The position numbers were made by a program, and so were the translations under genes. From assembly GCA_003342895.1 (NCBI GenBank), contig PTFA01000362.1, positions 280,482-344,481 on the forward strand: a DNA stretch of 64,000 nt, given 5' to 3'. Shown here one piece after another: positions 48,184-61,300 of this stretch. Within the stretch, counting starts at the first letter, position 1, and each line of letters starts with the position of its first letter. The notes beneath the pieces are model-generated. The model saw only the letters and a program-made list of their open reading frames with translations, made no database searches and had not been told where the DNA came from. The DNA comes from Casuarius casuarius (taxonomy: Eukaryota > Chordata > Aves > Casuariiformes > Casuariidae).

Positions 48184-50822
48184 CAGCTGTCAGTGATGGC
48201 TTGTTCAATGTTTTAATAGCCACCTAATTAGGGAGTCCTGCAATGCTAATCTTAATTTTGTATTTTTTGTAGTGTTTACAGATTTGTGTCTGTGAGATAC
48301 TCAGCCCTTTTTCGTTCATGTTCAGTGCAGCAGGTGATTTCCTTGCCCTCTGCAATTATCTGATTAAAATTCAGGCATGCCTTGTGTCTTACCGAGAAGA
48401 GGAAATTCCTCTTTAAGGGGCACACTGTATTCTATATGACAGGCATTATTTCCTTCAGATTTAACCTTGAGGGAGGTATCATCCTTATTGCTTGCCTATG
48501 ATCTTTTAATCTATTGCAAATAATTTTTAAGAGTTTCTTGTAGGTTAGCATAAATCAATACTGTTATTTTCTGGCATCACTGTAGCAAAAAAACAATAGA
48601 AAAAAATAGCGCTGATATTGGTAAATGAAGTAAACCCCAAAGAGCAGTTTTCTATTGCATAGGTGCTTCCCATATTCAAAAGCACAAGAAGTTATACAAT
48701 TCTTACTGAATTTTCATACTATATTTAGGGCATTGCAAACAGTTAATTAGAGTATAAAATACCTACTAGCACACTTCTTTTAAAGTGATCTGTGCCTGAT
48801 AGGATCAATGCAAACTGTATTTTAAGGTCCTGCTCCAAGATGGAGTTAGCAGTATTACTTTTGAAGTGACTCTGATATGTTACATGCTTTTTTAGGCCAA
48901 GGTCACTTTCCTTAATGCTAAATGTAAGGGAGACTTTTTTTGACCTTGGCTAGACTTTTTCCACATAGAATGGCTTGTATTGTAGCTGCGGCACATAATA
49001 ACAGCTATAGTATACAGGTACATATGCGGTAGCTGCTAAGGTAACACATAAGGTAATACTAAAGTAATGCACCCTGCTTGGCTTTTCTACTGCTTCTGAT
49101 AAAGCCAGCAATCAGATTTCCTAACGTGATCTGTTATAAAACATTGTTATCTGAATAGCTTATAAATAAATAGAATTACAATCTTTTTCTCTTTGAGCTC
49201 AGGTACAGTAGTGACTTTTATAAAAAATAAATAAATAATTTTTTAACATGCCTTTGAAAAAAGGATTAGGACTTCTACAGTTAATGTATATTTTCAGTGG
49301 TACTTAAATGGCTAGATTAAATATCAACTTGCTTAGTAACTGAAATTTTTATCTTCCCAAAACTACTGTTTATGAATTTTTTATATTTGAATCTTTTTAA
49401 AAATATGAAGCAAAATCCTCTATCATAGGCTTTGCTAGGAAGCTCCAGTGCTCTTCTCAAAAGCAGTTATTCTCCAAGTTTTGCACATTACTCATTCAGT
49501 CTTCCCTCACCATGACAGAAGTGAAAACAAGAACCTTTTTATATTTTTAGATACATAGAAGTATTAAGTCCTGTTTTGCCAAATAAGTACATATTAAATG
49601 TATTTAGGAATGCATGTTTTTTTCCATATTTTTGTTTTGCCTTTCCTAAACAACTTGTAGGAAAAAAAAAAGCATTGCAATATTATCATAAAATGACATT
49701 CCACAGCACCTTACTTCTTTCTAAATCTTTTGACATATTTTGTGAATCATTTGTCGTAAATTTACCAAAAGAACTTACTATAAACTTAAGTCATTAAGTA
49801 TTTTGGAAAGCCCCATACTGTTCTTCAGTTGCAACAACTCTGCTTTTGTTTTGGCACCGAATCATTTGTGTACTTTTAAGCTATTTGTCTGATATCTGTT
49901 AAATATTTTGGATATAGCATGCTCCTGGTGCTGTCCACTTCGCCAAGGAGAAAAACTCCATGACATTTCTGACTTTATATACAAGGTTAGTACAGTATTG
50001 TAAGCTGCAGTAGTACTATGAACCAGTACTTGAAGAAGAACTGTGAAATCTAAAATGTATGCAAAGGGGGACTAGCTGCACATGTAACCCTCTGTGTATG
50101 TTCGTTTGAGAGTCTCCTCCTGTTTTTTCTACTTATGCTAACATGGGAACAAAAGCAGATTGTCCATGCGTTTAGTGCTGTATTATAGTTTGGTTACTAC
50201 CTGTGGAATTGTTTTAAGCAATGTCTTATTCTTTGAAATAGTATGTATCTATTAAAATATTTCCTGATGATGAAGTATTATGGCTGATTCTTATGCAAAT
50301 AATTTTTGATTTTTGAATTCTAGTAGGAGAAATGTTTTCATATGTTTTTTTCATTGGAAAAAACAAGTTTATGGCACTTGCTGTTTTAACTGAAATACTT
50401 AGGATGGTTCTTTGCTTCTTCTTTCCAAGTCTTTGAGGCAGTCATTCATAGCATGCCTGACATCTCTGAAGATCCCTTTTTTTCCCCTTCACTTTTCTTA
50501 TGATGCTCTTGCAATGCTAATTGTTTCATTCAGTGGTTTCATGGCAAGATACCAAAAATGAGACCACCTTTCTCAGATCCTCTTTCAGATAAAACTCAGT
50601 TACTGGTAGGAGAAAGACTTGGAGCCAAAAGGTGGATGTTGTATGGTGGCTTGCTGAACTGGCCACAGTTCTTCTGTTACAGCATTGTTACAGTTTCTAT
50701 TTTAGGAGTCAGAATGCTTTTAAATTGGTAGAGCTTTATATTTGGTAGCTAAAATGACTTGTTCTAGATACAAAAAATTATACTGTTATTATTTCTTATG
50801 TACTGCCATTAGCCAAGACTAT

Positions 50823-50828
50823 AATAAA
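50823..50828 (+). terminator. Candidate distal poly(A) signal AATAAA
   Basis: It is followed within 20-30 bases by a T-rich run and then TTGTTGT, consistent with a downstream element. It would give a 3' UTR of about 3 kb. Confidence 0.4.
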
Positions 50829-53803
50829 AGTGCTAACATACACTTTTTTTTCCCTATATGATTCCTTGTTGTAATCCACTTTAGCAATATTGGTTAGTTT
50901 GTGATGATACATTCTGAATGTAAAGGAGGAATTTAGATTTGAGTGAAAGGGAAATGCATTGGTGAAACTGCATAAAATGCAGCTATTAAATATTGCATGC
51001 TTCAAGGTTATTGGTACAGTGTATTTCCCTATGGGTATTCCCAGAGCTCCTAAAGTTCTGCCTATGGGATACTGCTCTTTCAGCAGCTCTCACCAAACTT
51101 TTGTGTCTTAGTTATAACGTTAGCACAGAATGCAGCTACTTGTTGTGGGTGGTGCTTTAAGTATAAGAGGACATCACGTTCTCCAGTGAATGCTGCTTAA
51201 TTTCTGGAAACACACGAAGGGTGTTTGATCTTTGTACTAGACATTCCAAAATAAATTCGACTTTCTGTGAAACTACTTCAGCCAGTCCTATGGCTGTTAC
51301 AGATTAAGAGCACGAGGCTGTGTCCTTGTTCTTGGATTCCTGAGGTAAACGTGAATACCAGAGGATTTTACGGCAGTCCTTTGAATTTGAAATGTGTCAC
51401 TTTCTCACGTGCCCTGGTCTGGACAGCTCACTTTGGATTGCTGCGTCCTTGCTGGGAGGTGCACATTATGCAGTCATATCATTCTACAGGGGGGTAAGAC
51501 TTCTACATGTTGTGAATCTTCATATATGCCTTTAAAGTATATTTATTTTATTTGCTTCAAGTGTTTAGTGTAGGAGTGATGCATTTAAGGAAGATTCATC
51601 TTTAGTCTGTAGTGAAGGGAGAGATAAGAAAGCATCCTTGAATATGTCAGCCCTACTTTTTTGAGAGAAGACTTTTTCTGTGTACTGATTGTGTGTAGGG
51701 TTTTCAGAATGGTGTCCATTCTGCCAAGCATAAAAGACTATTTCGTGGACTTCAAATCCAGTTCTGGAAAGCACTGATGAAAAAGAGTTACACTAAAAGT
51801 TGCACAATGAAATCACTCCTGGAAAACTTATTACAAAAAATCTTCCAGGTTTTCTTACCAGGTATGCTGAATGCTAAATCACAACAGACAAGTCTTGCTT
51901 TTTTCCAGTCGGCCGTAAGAAAGTGTAAGGATAAGTATACTTCCATCTGCTATAAGGAAGTATATTGCAGTGAGATTGGGGTGAGCTGAAAGCTTAATCC
52001 AAAACCAGTCATAAATGTTTCTGTATTGCACATCTAGAACCAAAGAATAGAGAGAACAGCATCTTAAACCGGCACTGGACTGACCGTCCTACAGCTCAAG
52101 TTTCATTTCCGAATGTGTTGCTACTCATGTATATTTTGAGCAGACCATTGGGCCCCTGCTTCTTTTCACCATTCCCTTATTTTTAGACTGCAAGTTCTGT
52201 AGGCCAAGGAACTATTTCTCATTATATCTAGTACAATGGAGACCATGCTCTTGGTAGTATCTGGGCAGCCCCAGCTGTAATTGAAATTTGCTTGGAGATA
52301 CATTTGGCTGCTAAAATTTGTTCGTTTTATGCACATAAAGAAAAACAATGGTAACTGTGGCTGTGGACTGAAATAGCTGGCAAAACTGACATGTAAAACA
52401 CCTCACAAAAGTGGGTGAACTTATTGTAAGCTTTCTATTGAGAAGTGTGTGGATTAGTGCCAATGGTTCCCTTGAATCTTTTTATTATACACCTTTTGAG
52501 TAAGAAGAAAAAAAAAGATTGGGACTGCTAAAATATTGAATTACAATATTTTAGTATAAATATTATTAAAATCATGACCAGTGAGATAAATCTAGCTACT
52601 CATGTTAAAGTGTTCCTTGGTACGTTGGGTTACCATTGACAGTGCTAGGAGGAATTTTATGCTAATGCATTTTTGTAGGCAGCATGTCGACATACATGCT
52701 TGCATGTTGGAACAGATCTTACTTTAACTTAAATTTGCATAAAGCAGAGCTATCACATGGTTTTGGAGGAATTGCAGGGCATTTTTAGTATATGGCTATG
52801 CCAACACAGTCAAAATTTTTATATGCAATAGCGTAATACAGCTGAATACATTTGGATGCGAATTTTCTGTGTAACTGCTTTCTCTTGTGCATGTGCATCT
52901 TTCCCTTTTTTTAGTTTTTTCTCTGAATGCGTATCTCATCCAATTGTCCTTCTTCTTCTCTAAACATTTCTTCTCCAGTCTCTTCTTGCCCCTTCCAACC
53001 CTTCTTCAACATACTTAAGATTATTGTCTCCTGGTTTTCTTTGTACCCTTCAATAGATTTTTCTCTTCTGTCTTTAGACTCCTGCCCTTTCCTTGGTTCC
53101 TCCATTTGGTATCCTGCAAGTTTCCATCATTCTTCCCTTATTTCATCCATACCATTGGGGTGATATTTTTTCTAGCTTCCACTGTCCTGATTAGAATGAT
53201 AGTTGGTTTTCTACAGCAGGGGATCCCTTCTTCTGAACATCCAAACAGAGTGGTTGTAGTTTGTTCCCTGGCCATCTTGCTCTTCAGCAAGGAATGAGGA
53301 AGGAGATAATTTAGAGCCTCTTGTGTTCCTGTTTCAGGTCATTCCGAATATTAGGATGGCTTGGCTGGAGATCAGATTTACACCACTTTGCTCCTAAGCT
53401 TTCCATTTAGTTGACACCTGTGGATAAATTAGTCATACCTCTCTCTCCATAAACACTCTAATGACCTCAGAGAGAAGTAAATAAGTGACTGAAAAGAAAG
53501 CTGTCTTGTGATGTTGGAAGAAAAGAATGTTTGGCATTTCATTAACAAACGCTACCAAAGAGGACTATATTTAGCCTCTCTCATTACAGTGCACATGCAC
53601 CATTTACTGTCCTGGGCAGCAATATCAAAAGGTCTAGTGCGAAAAGGGCTGGAGTGTTTTATTGCTTTATCATCCACCACAGCTGGAAAATAGTAGGATA
53701 TCTTCACAAGACTCTGAAGGAAATGAAGTTCAGGCTCATGTATTGTAACTTTGATGTCACTTGAATCACTCTGTTGTTAACAGCTGAGTTGATGGCATGA
53801 GTG

Positions 53804-53841
53804 CAGATGAGTATACTGTCTTCAGATGAGTATACTGTCTT
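53804..53841. repeat. Two-copy 19-base tandem repeat
   Basis: The unit CAGATGAGTATACTGTCTT occurs twice in perfect tandem. Confidence 0.9.
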
Positions 53842-54069
53842 CAGCTGACTATCTTGCAGCACGTGGGGTTTACACTGTGGTTGACCAGACAAATATTGCA
53901 CGGATTTTGCTTTCTGAGTGCCTAGCATGGAAGTGGCTGGGAGAGGGTCAATTTATGTCCCTGTTTCATTGGCACTTGGTGGCATTCTGGCTGGTGTATC
54001 TTGCTTCTCTGTCCTGAAGAAGGAATCCCATCAAAATTTTGCTAACATGTTTCACAAATTTAGTGGTTC

Positions 54070-54095
54070 AAAAAAAAAAAAAAAAAAAAAAAAAA
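54070..54095. repeat. Run of 26 A
   Basis: It is followed after about 45 bases by a second A run (54140-54150) that runs into a CA repeat. No LINE or SINE body is recognised upstream. Confidence 0.95.
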
Positions 54096-54150
54096 GTGAA
54101 CCAAATATCTGCAGAGTCCTGTTTCTTGACCTGCATTCTAAAAAAAAAAA

Positions 54151-54178
54151 GACACAGACACACACACACACACACACA
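54151..54178. repeat. (CA)n microsatellite
   Basis: A CA run of about 28 bases with one interruption (GACACAGACACAC...), directly after an 11-A run. Confidence 0.95.
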
Positions 54179-54294
54179 GCCCAAACCAACTTTTTTTTCT
54201 CCTGTGTTTCTCTGGACATTTTGTAGTAGATCCCGAAATGTTGCATGTTTTATGGAAGTGTCTGAAATAGAGAGTAAACAAGGCTGTTAATTAC

Positions 54295-55352
54295 TGACGG
54301 TCTGTGGAATATCCCAAAAAGTCGAGCAAAGGAAGCAGGAGACCTGCATGGATGAACAAGGAGCTCCTGGCAAAACTCAAACAGAAGAAGGAAGTGACAG
54401 GTAACCTCCGAGGAATATAGGGACGTTGTCCAAGTACACAGGGATGTGACTAGGAAGGCCAAGGCCAATCTGGAGTTGAATCTGTCGAGGGATGTCAAGG
54501 ACAACAAGAAGGACTTCTACAAATACATCAGTAACAAAAGGAAGACTAGGGAAAATGTGGGCCCGCTGCTGAATGGAGCAGGGGCCCTGGTGACCAAGGA
54601 CACAGAAAAGGCAGGGATCCTGAATGCCAGCTTTGCCTCAGTCTTTACGGGTAAGACTTGACCCTCAGGAATCTGAGGCTCTGGAGCCCAGAGAGAAAGT
54701 CTGGAGCAAGGAAGACTTTGCTTTGGTACAAAGTCTGGAAGGGATCACTTTAGCAAACTGGACATCTACAAGTCCAGGGGCCCTGATGGCATGCACCCAC
54801 AAGCACTGAGGGACCTGGCCAATGTCACTGCAAGGCCACTCTCAGTCATCTTGGAAAGGTCCTGGCCATCAGGAGAGGACTGAGAGAAAGCAAATGTCAT
54901 TCCAGCCTTCAGAAAGAGCAAGAAGGAGCACCCAGGGAACCACAGGTCAGTCGGCCTCACCTCAATCCCTGGGAAGGTGATGGAGCAGCTAGTCCTGGAG
55001 ACCATTGCCAAGCACGTGATGGACAAGAAGGTGATGAGGAGTAGCCAGCATGGATTCACAAAGGGCAAATCATGTTTAACCAAACCCATAGCCTTCCAGG
55101 ATGGAATGATGGGATGGGTAGATGAGAGGAGAGCAGTGGCTGTTGTCTCCCTTGACTTTAGGAAGGCTTTGGACACTGTCTCCCATAGCATCCTCATAGG
55201 CAAGTTGATAAAGTACAGGCTAGATGAGCAGACAGGGAGAGGGACTGAAAAGTGGCTGAATAGCAGAGCTCCAAGGGTTGTGATGAGTGGTTCAAAGTCT
55301 TCTTGGAGGCCTGAAACTCACAGTGTACCCCAGGGCCAAGACTGGGTCTAAC
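54295..55352 (+). mobile_element. CR1 LINE fragment, endonuclease-RT linker and 5' part of reverse transcriptase, dead
   Basis: Translated pieces match the CR1 ORF2 region: WMNKELLAKLKQKK-like start, then [46 protein letters not shown], then after a frame change MEQLVLETIAKHVMDKKV, SSQHGFTKGKSCL, AVVSLDFRKALDTVSHSIL and SSWRPETHSVPQG. The segment is broken by frameshifts and small deletions (for example near 54400 and 54660-54880). It stops just before the FADD catalytic block, and the CR1 3' end is absent. It cannot encode a working enzyme. Confidence 0.92.
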
Positions 55353-58300
55353 ACTGAGTTCCTGCTGGCAGAAGCTCTAAAAGGATTCCTGCAGTGGAAA
55401 GAGGTTTCATCTGAGTCATTAAAACACTCTATAATTGACCTTGCTGTAGAACTTTGCCTACAGGCAGCAATTCCAGCGTCCATGCTCTTTTAAGCTGTAA
55501 TGAATTTCTTCAGAGGCCTAAAATGAACATTTCTGCTAACTTATTACTGTCTTAGAGCCTTTTTCCCCCACTACATTTGTCACCTTTTTCTGGAGATGGT
55601 TAATAGTGGTTCTGGGCTGCAGTACATCATCCTGTTGGGAGTCACATTGCCTAGAAAGCAAAAGGGTGGGAATGCAATTCAGTTTACCAGTGAGGCAGGT
55701 ATTTTCCCAATGTTAGAGCAACTGTTGGTGTCATAGCTTTGTCCTCCTGGACTAGCTTCTCTTGTGTGATGATCTGCTGCTAGAGCACATAGGCAGACTG
55801 TTACAGAGCACAGTATTCTTAAGGATCTCTTCATCACCCCAAAATGAGTGTGCTCTGTTTCCAGCTTGTTAATCCTGTTGATGTCAAGGTTGGAATGATG
55901 CTGAAGTCAGCCTGTTGTCACAGTAATCTGGTGAAAGCGTGCACAGTGAAATCAAATTTGGAGTAATTCTGGGTCAAGTCCAGAACCTGGGAACAGAGGG
56001 AGTGTGAGGAGAAAGAAAAGGTTTGTCTGAGGAGCGCTTTGATGGCTGACTGTTGACAGTGCAGTCCAGAGGTGATAGGGTTGTCTGGGTCTGGCTCATA
56101 GCAGTTTAAGGGTGTGTCAAAGTTTCAGGTGTGTTGGGGAGTTTCTACAGTGTTTAGCAAGGCGAGATCTTCTGATGTAGCTGTAACTTTGCAAGTTGAG
56201 TTTCGGTGCTTGAAATACAGTAGACAAACGAAGCTCATTTCCGCCTACGGGAATGGGATCCTGTAAATCTGGCAAGACAGAGAAGGTGTCCAGCTATCTG
56301 AGACAGAGAACAACATGCTTTTCAGAAACTACCTCTGTCTAGAGCAGAGGCAGTCCTGCAGACAGCCTGTTCAGCTGTGAGAGACAGGTCCCGCGAGGCA
56401 AGGGGTGCAGTGCTTTGATCGCCGTGGGAAAGGCAGAGCTCCTTGAGAGGGACAGAATGAGGAGAGCTACTAACTCTGCTAAGCCTACGGCTAACTTCTG
56501 CTCATTTTGTCTGAAACCCAGTATAAACGGCTTTGTAGAACATGCACCTAATTATTCATGCTCTAGTCTCAGCACTCCTTGGATCCTTAACTTTGCACAT
56601 AGCCTCTGTGGTGATGTAACTAGTGATGGACAGGTCAGATTTAATGTATGGCTCAATCCCACCAAAGGTCCAAGTTGCCAGATACAAATTTCTGCCTAAC
56701 CACATAAGTTACGTGAAGGAAAGTCATGGCAAAAGGTCAGAGATATTTGAGTTATATGACATGGCAGCCACTAGTGGCTTCCCTGTATTGAGCTGTCTTG
56801 CTGAAAGTGTCTCACTCTGGCAGTTCTCCTCCGTAGCTTACTGACAAACAAATTGGGGCTGGTGGGGCAAGGAGAAGGAATCACCTCACCTTTATAAGCT
56901 GGTGCCAGAAATTCCTGGGAAAATTCCCATGTAGGGAACAAACAGGAGCTCCAAAGTTTTGTGATGATAACTCCCTGTATTCTATAGAATGAGTAAATAA
57001 ACACACCCTGAGAGCTGATGCAAAACATTCATTAAAACAGATACTGAGCTGCTTTAACAGAGTATTTATTAAAAGAGGGAAAAGCACTGACAGTAAAAAT
57101 GCTTTGTTTAGAACGTGCCCGCTCCTGCACCTTGTAATTTGCAATTCCTCTGTCGTTTTAATGTTGTTGGTTTTTATTTTTTCTCATTCATTTTTACTTT
57201 TAAGAAGCTTTTCCATAATGGAGAGCCTAAAACCCAGGCCAGATCCTTCCTGTAGTGGTACTTGCCCAAAGTTCAGAGCTTTATTTCCTGAAGAAAATAG
57301 GTGGTTTGGATCTGCAGTGGTCTTTTAGCAAAGCACTTAGCTTGCTGACTAGCACTCTATTGTACTCAAAGCAAGAAAACTGGTTTTACTCCTCCTTTCA
57401 TGCCCATCAAAATAGGTTCATGCTAGCTACTTTCTCTGCTTTGAAATAGAGAAAAAGCGTTGCAAGAATGGGAGTGCATCTGTAGCGCAGCTGTGCACAG
57501 CAACTGGCCACGGTCCGCTTCTCTGCCTTTAGCATCAGTAGTAAGTTATGTTCTCTAGCCTCTGGCCTAAATAACTGGAAAAATGTGTGTGTTTGTATTT
57601 GGGGGCAGAGCGGGAAATCTAACAGTTTACTGTTTTGCTGGAAGTCCACCATTTGGTTACATCATTTTAAAAAGTAGTTTAAGGGAGCACAGTTAATCAG
57701 CATTACTGAAAACCTCAAGTCAGGTTCATTTGATGTTAAAATAATCAGGCTGCTTACCAGGAAGGAGTATCTGTAGTTGCTTGATTTTACTTTTTATTCT
57801 GAACCATTCTGTCTACCAAACAGGACTAGGCCTTTTCCTTTTTCTTTTATATTTAAGCTATTTTTTTTTTTTTGTAAAACACATATCCTTATGCTTGTGG
57901 TTTTTGTGCAGTTCTGTAAAATGAAATACACAATGTTAATATGTGACTCATGCAATGTTTCACCAAGGCTCAGGAAGAACAGAGGTGGTCTTCTCTTGTC
58001 AGCATTGCAGAGGATGGGGAGAGGGAGGGTTGCTTTTTTTGCTGGTGTTTTTTCTCCCCAAATGCTTACAGAAGTATTTGATATAGATCTTGGAGCACCG
58101 TACAAGTCTTGACTGGATCAAATCTTGTGCAGCTCCTCAGAAGTGACAAATCCTGGCCTGAATTTAGGCATAGGAACATTAAGCAAGCTTCAACGAGAGT
58201 AAAAAAAAAAAAAAAGGGGGTGACTCCCCGTTTTTTCTATTTATGTATTTTTTTCAGGCCATAATGCTTCAAGCATACTTGGATAATCTCATCATATAAG

Positions 58301-61300
58301 TTTTTATTAGCAGAAAAAGAAAAGTAAACTGCATAGTTGTAGAAAATGCTGTTTTATTGGTCCATTTGCTTAATTCTTAGGCTGCTACGGCCACAAGACC
58401 GCTAACATCTGTTGAAAATCTTCTAGGATTCATTTTAAAACAAATTTAGGGCAATTCTGGGATGATTTGCATTCTTCTGCAATAGGACAGTTTTACCACT
58501 AGGAGGCAATGTACAATTGACTTTAACGTCGATTATTTTCTCTGTACCTATAAATGAAGAAAATAGGTGGCACAGTTTGCAGGTTTTGTGTGGACTTTTG
58601 TTCAAGTTAGTATGTGGCTCAACAGCCACCTTTGCCTTTGCAAAGGTGATTTTTGTACTGTTGATTCAGAACTGCTGCTGGCTGTAGACCGAACCTTCTC
58701 GGTAGGAAGAACCTGTTTAGGCAGGTAAACTTATCAGTCGGAAAGATGTTGCAAAGCAAGTGCCTGCATGTGTGTGCGCGCACAGGTATGAACACATGTT
58801 GTGCTTAATTTGTTTCTTGTAATTGCCACTTTCACCATGAGAGCTAACTTAAAATAGGGATATGGCTATGAAAGTCAAAGTAGGTGATTAAAATAATAAT
58901 AATAAAAAAAGATTGCGTCCAGTAATTTTTCTGTAAGCAGACTAGCAGAAATTTTTCCTATATGTAGGTGTCTTTGTCTGTTTTAAAGAATTGGATAATA
59001 TCAAAGGTGTAATTCTAAATCCATAGTCTAAGGCTAGTGGAAGGGGGGGGAAAAGGTATTTAAGTTTGGAGGTAGGGGAAAAAATAGAGTCTACAAATTT
59101 CTGTATCATGGAAATCAGTTTCTCTAGTTTATTTAGCAAGATACTGCTAATAACGAGCATCTTTGACACCAGATCTCTGCCAGCAGAATGAGGGGGCATC
59201 CTGCCAGTTTTCAAAGTAGCTTCATTCAATACTGTTAAAGAACATTATTTCTCCTGTATCTCCAGGTAAGTATTAACATTAAGTGAACCTGGAGTAAAAG
59301 GGTCTGATTCTGGAAAGAAATGTGTCCGTCTTTGACGTTTATTCTTTGTGCCAATCATGTGGATCAAATCTCTGGTTATCCAGCAGTTTCCATTTGTCTT
59401 GATCGGTTTTTTTTTTGCCCTGCATATTTCAGTCTATAGATGAAATTATATGATTTCAGTCTCTTCTCTCTCACATTTTTCTACCATTTGGAGTACAAGT
59501 GGGTTATGACTAAGAAAAATACCTGACTATGGTAGTTCCAGTTGAAACTGGCTTGGTTTTCCTGCTCGAGATGTGGTCTGATGCAACTCTCGGCAGGTTA
59601 GGTAGAGAATTTGTCACCGATGACACAGGTTGAGGAATGATTCAACAAGCCCCGTAGGCCGTTCCCTACTGATATAGCTGTGTCCAGGGGGAAGCCAGGC
59701 TGGAGAATGGACCTGTGAGACAAAGGACCTAGTCTCATGCCTCTGGCTCCGCAGTTACCAAACCACGCAGTACCCGAGTGAGCTCTTCTAGAAACTCTTC
59801 TTTCAGAGCAGGAGTATGACTGGGGAAATCACTAATTTTCATGATGCACGACCCAGGTTGCAAAATTCATTTTTGCTCATCGTGGGGCTTCGATTGGCCT
59901 ACCTGCAAGGAAAGCCGTACCAATTTGTCTTCACGTCTTTACCTTGGATGTGCCTACTCGTCGTCATTCCACCATTGCTGTGTAACATGCTGGAGATGTG
60001 AACTGGTGATGTGCAGCCTAGTTAAAATGTGAAAACATGGCATATGTGGTTTCATTCTGAGCTGTATCTACTTCATGCTATAGAGGAAACAGGAGACGTA
60101 ATGGAAGTTTTTGGAATTACTTGCCTCTTACGTGATATGAGACTTCTGTTGAAATATATAAATGGAAAATACGTGCTGGCATTTATAATTCAGCTTCTGC
60201 TGCTCATATGTACTTTTTTTTAGCAATTTGTTACCTAGTAGTTGTGGTTGGAGAGTTTTAGGAAAAATAACTTTTGTCATATTGAGAAAAGTATGATCAT
60301 GCTAATCAGACTTTTCCCTTCACCACAAGCATAGGGCCCTGTTATTAAATCACAGATTCATATTTAGTTATATTGGCAATATAATGAAATCAGATCCCGT
60401 ACAGAACTTGGCATCATTAACGCTGGCCAGCAAGGTTTCAGTGGAAATGAACTCGACTGCTAACAGAAGATAACCAGACTGACTTTAGGAAGAAGAGAGC
60501 AAGAAGTGACTCATCTTGTGGTATTGCTTCCTTAACTGGAACTTAGGAATGTCTAAAGCAAGCTTTAGGAGAAAGCACTGCTTGTTTTTGTTTTGCTCTA
60601 ACTAGGGAAAAGGCCCGTTTGTTTTCCAGATCACCTTAAGATCCTGGCAGAGCTAGACTACCCAATAGTGCGTTTTGAAAATAACTGTACGTCCCTAACA
60701 TTATAACAGCACTCTTCTAGTCCCATTGACTCAGTGAAGCTACTCATCAATTCCCAAGAGCTGGTAGTTATGAAATGAAATGAATAACAGCTAAAGAAAT
60801 TAGCAACAGGATTGTTTTCAATCTTCAGAGTTTCTTTTTGGCATGAGGAAGCATTTGAAAAGGAAGAGGCTTCCAGATGCCGTTTTTCTGGGCTGGATAA
60901 GAAGTCTGCTTTGCAGAACTTCTGATCTTCGTCAAGAGGATAATCAAAGAAAGAGTTTTAAATCATAGTGTAGTAAAAGGATAATTTTAATTGTCCCAGT
61001 CAGGCCAACAAGAGAATATTATGTAGATTATCTTTAATATCATGGGTGAATGAGTTACTCATTGTCACTTGTATCACAAGGATAAAATGGTACTTTGTCC
61101 TGATGCTGCATCCTTCCAATAGCAGCAGATCACTTTCATATGCAATGAAATTATTCCTCTTCTAGCTCTGTTCCCTAAACTTCTTCCTCCTGTAAGGAAT
61201 TCAAACCTACTGCCTGGATGCTCAAAACACTTTTCTTCATAGGGATTGTGGAAATTGGTCTTTGGAAATTGGAAACTGGTCTTCGTATTTCTATTTTCAA

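Larger units (their letters stand above)
47809..51255 (+). other. SEPTIN2: SEPTIN2 3' UTR, end uncertain
   Basis: It starts after the acceptor at 47808. AATAAA signals occur at 48178-48183, 49165-49170, several overlapping near 49225-49240, 50823-50828 and 51250-51255, plus ATTAAA near 50249. The first is followed by a T/G-rich stretch and is a plausible early cleavage site; later ones would give a 3' UTR of 1.3 to 3.4 kb. Which are used cannot be told from sequence. Confidence 0.6.
51256..54260. other. Intergenic sequence after SEPTIN2
   Basis: No gene is supported. A pyrimidine-rich stretch (about 52895-53110), a 19-base unit repeated twice (about 53804-53841), a run of 26 A (54070-54095) and a CA repeat (54151-54178) are the visible features. 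Confidence 0.65.

Noticed and set aside
54052..54290. Lys-rich and His-Thr-rich small frames
   Set aside because: They are translations of the A runs and CA repeat.
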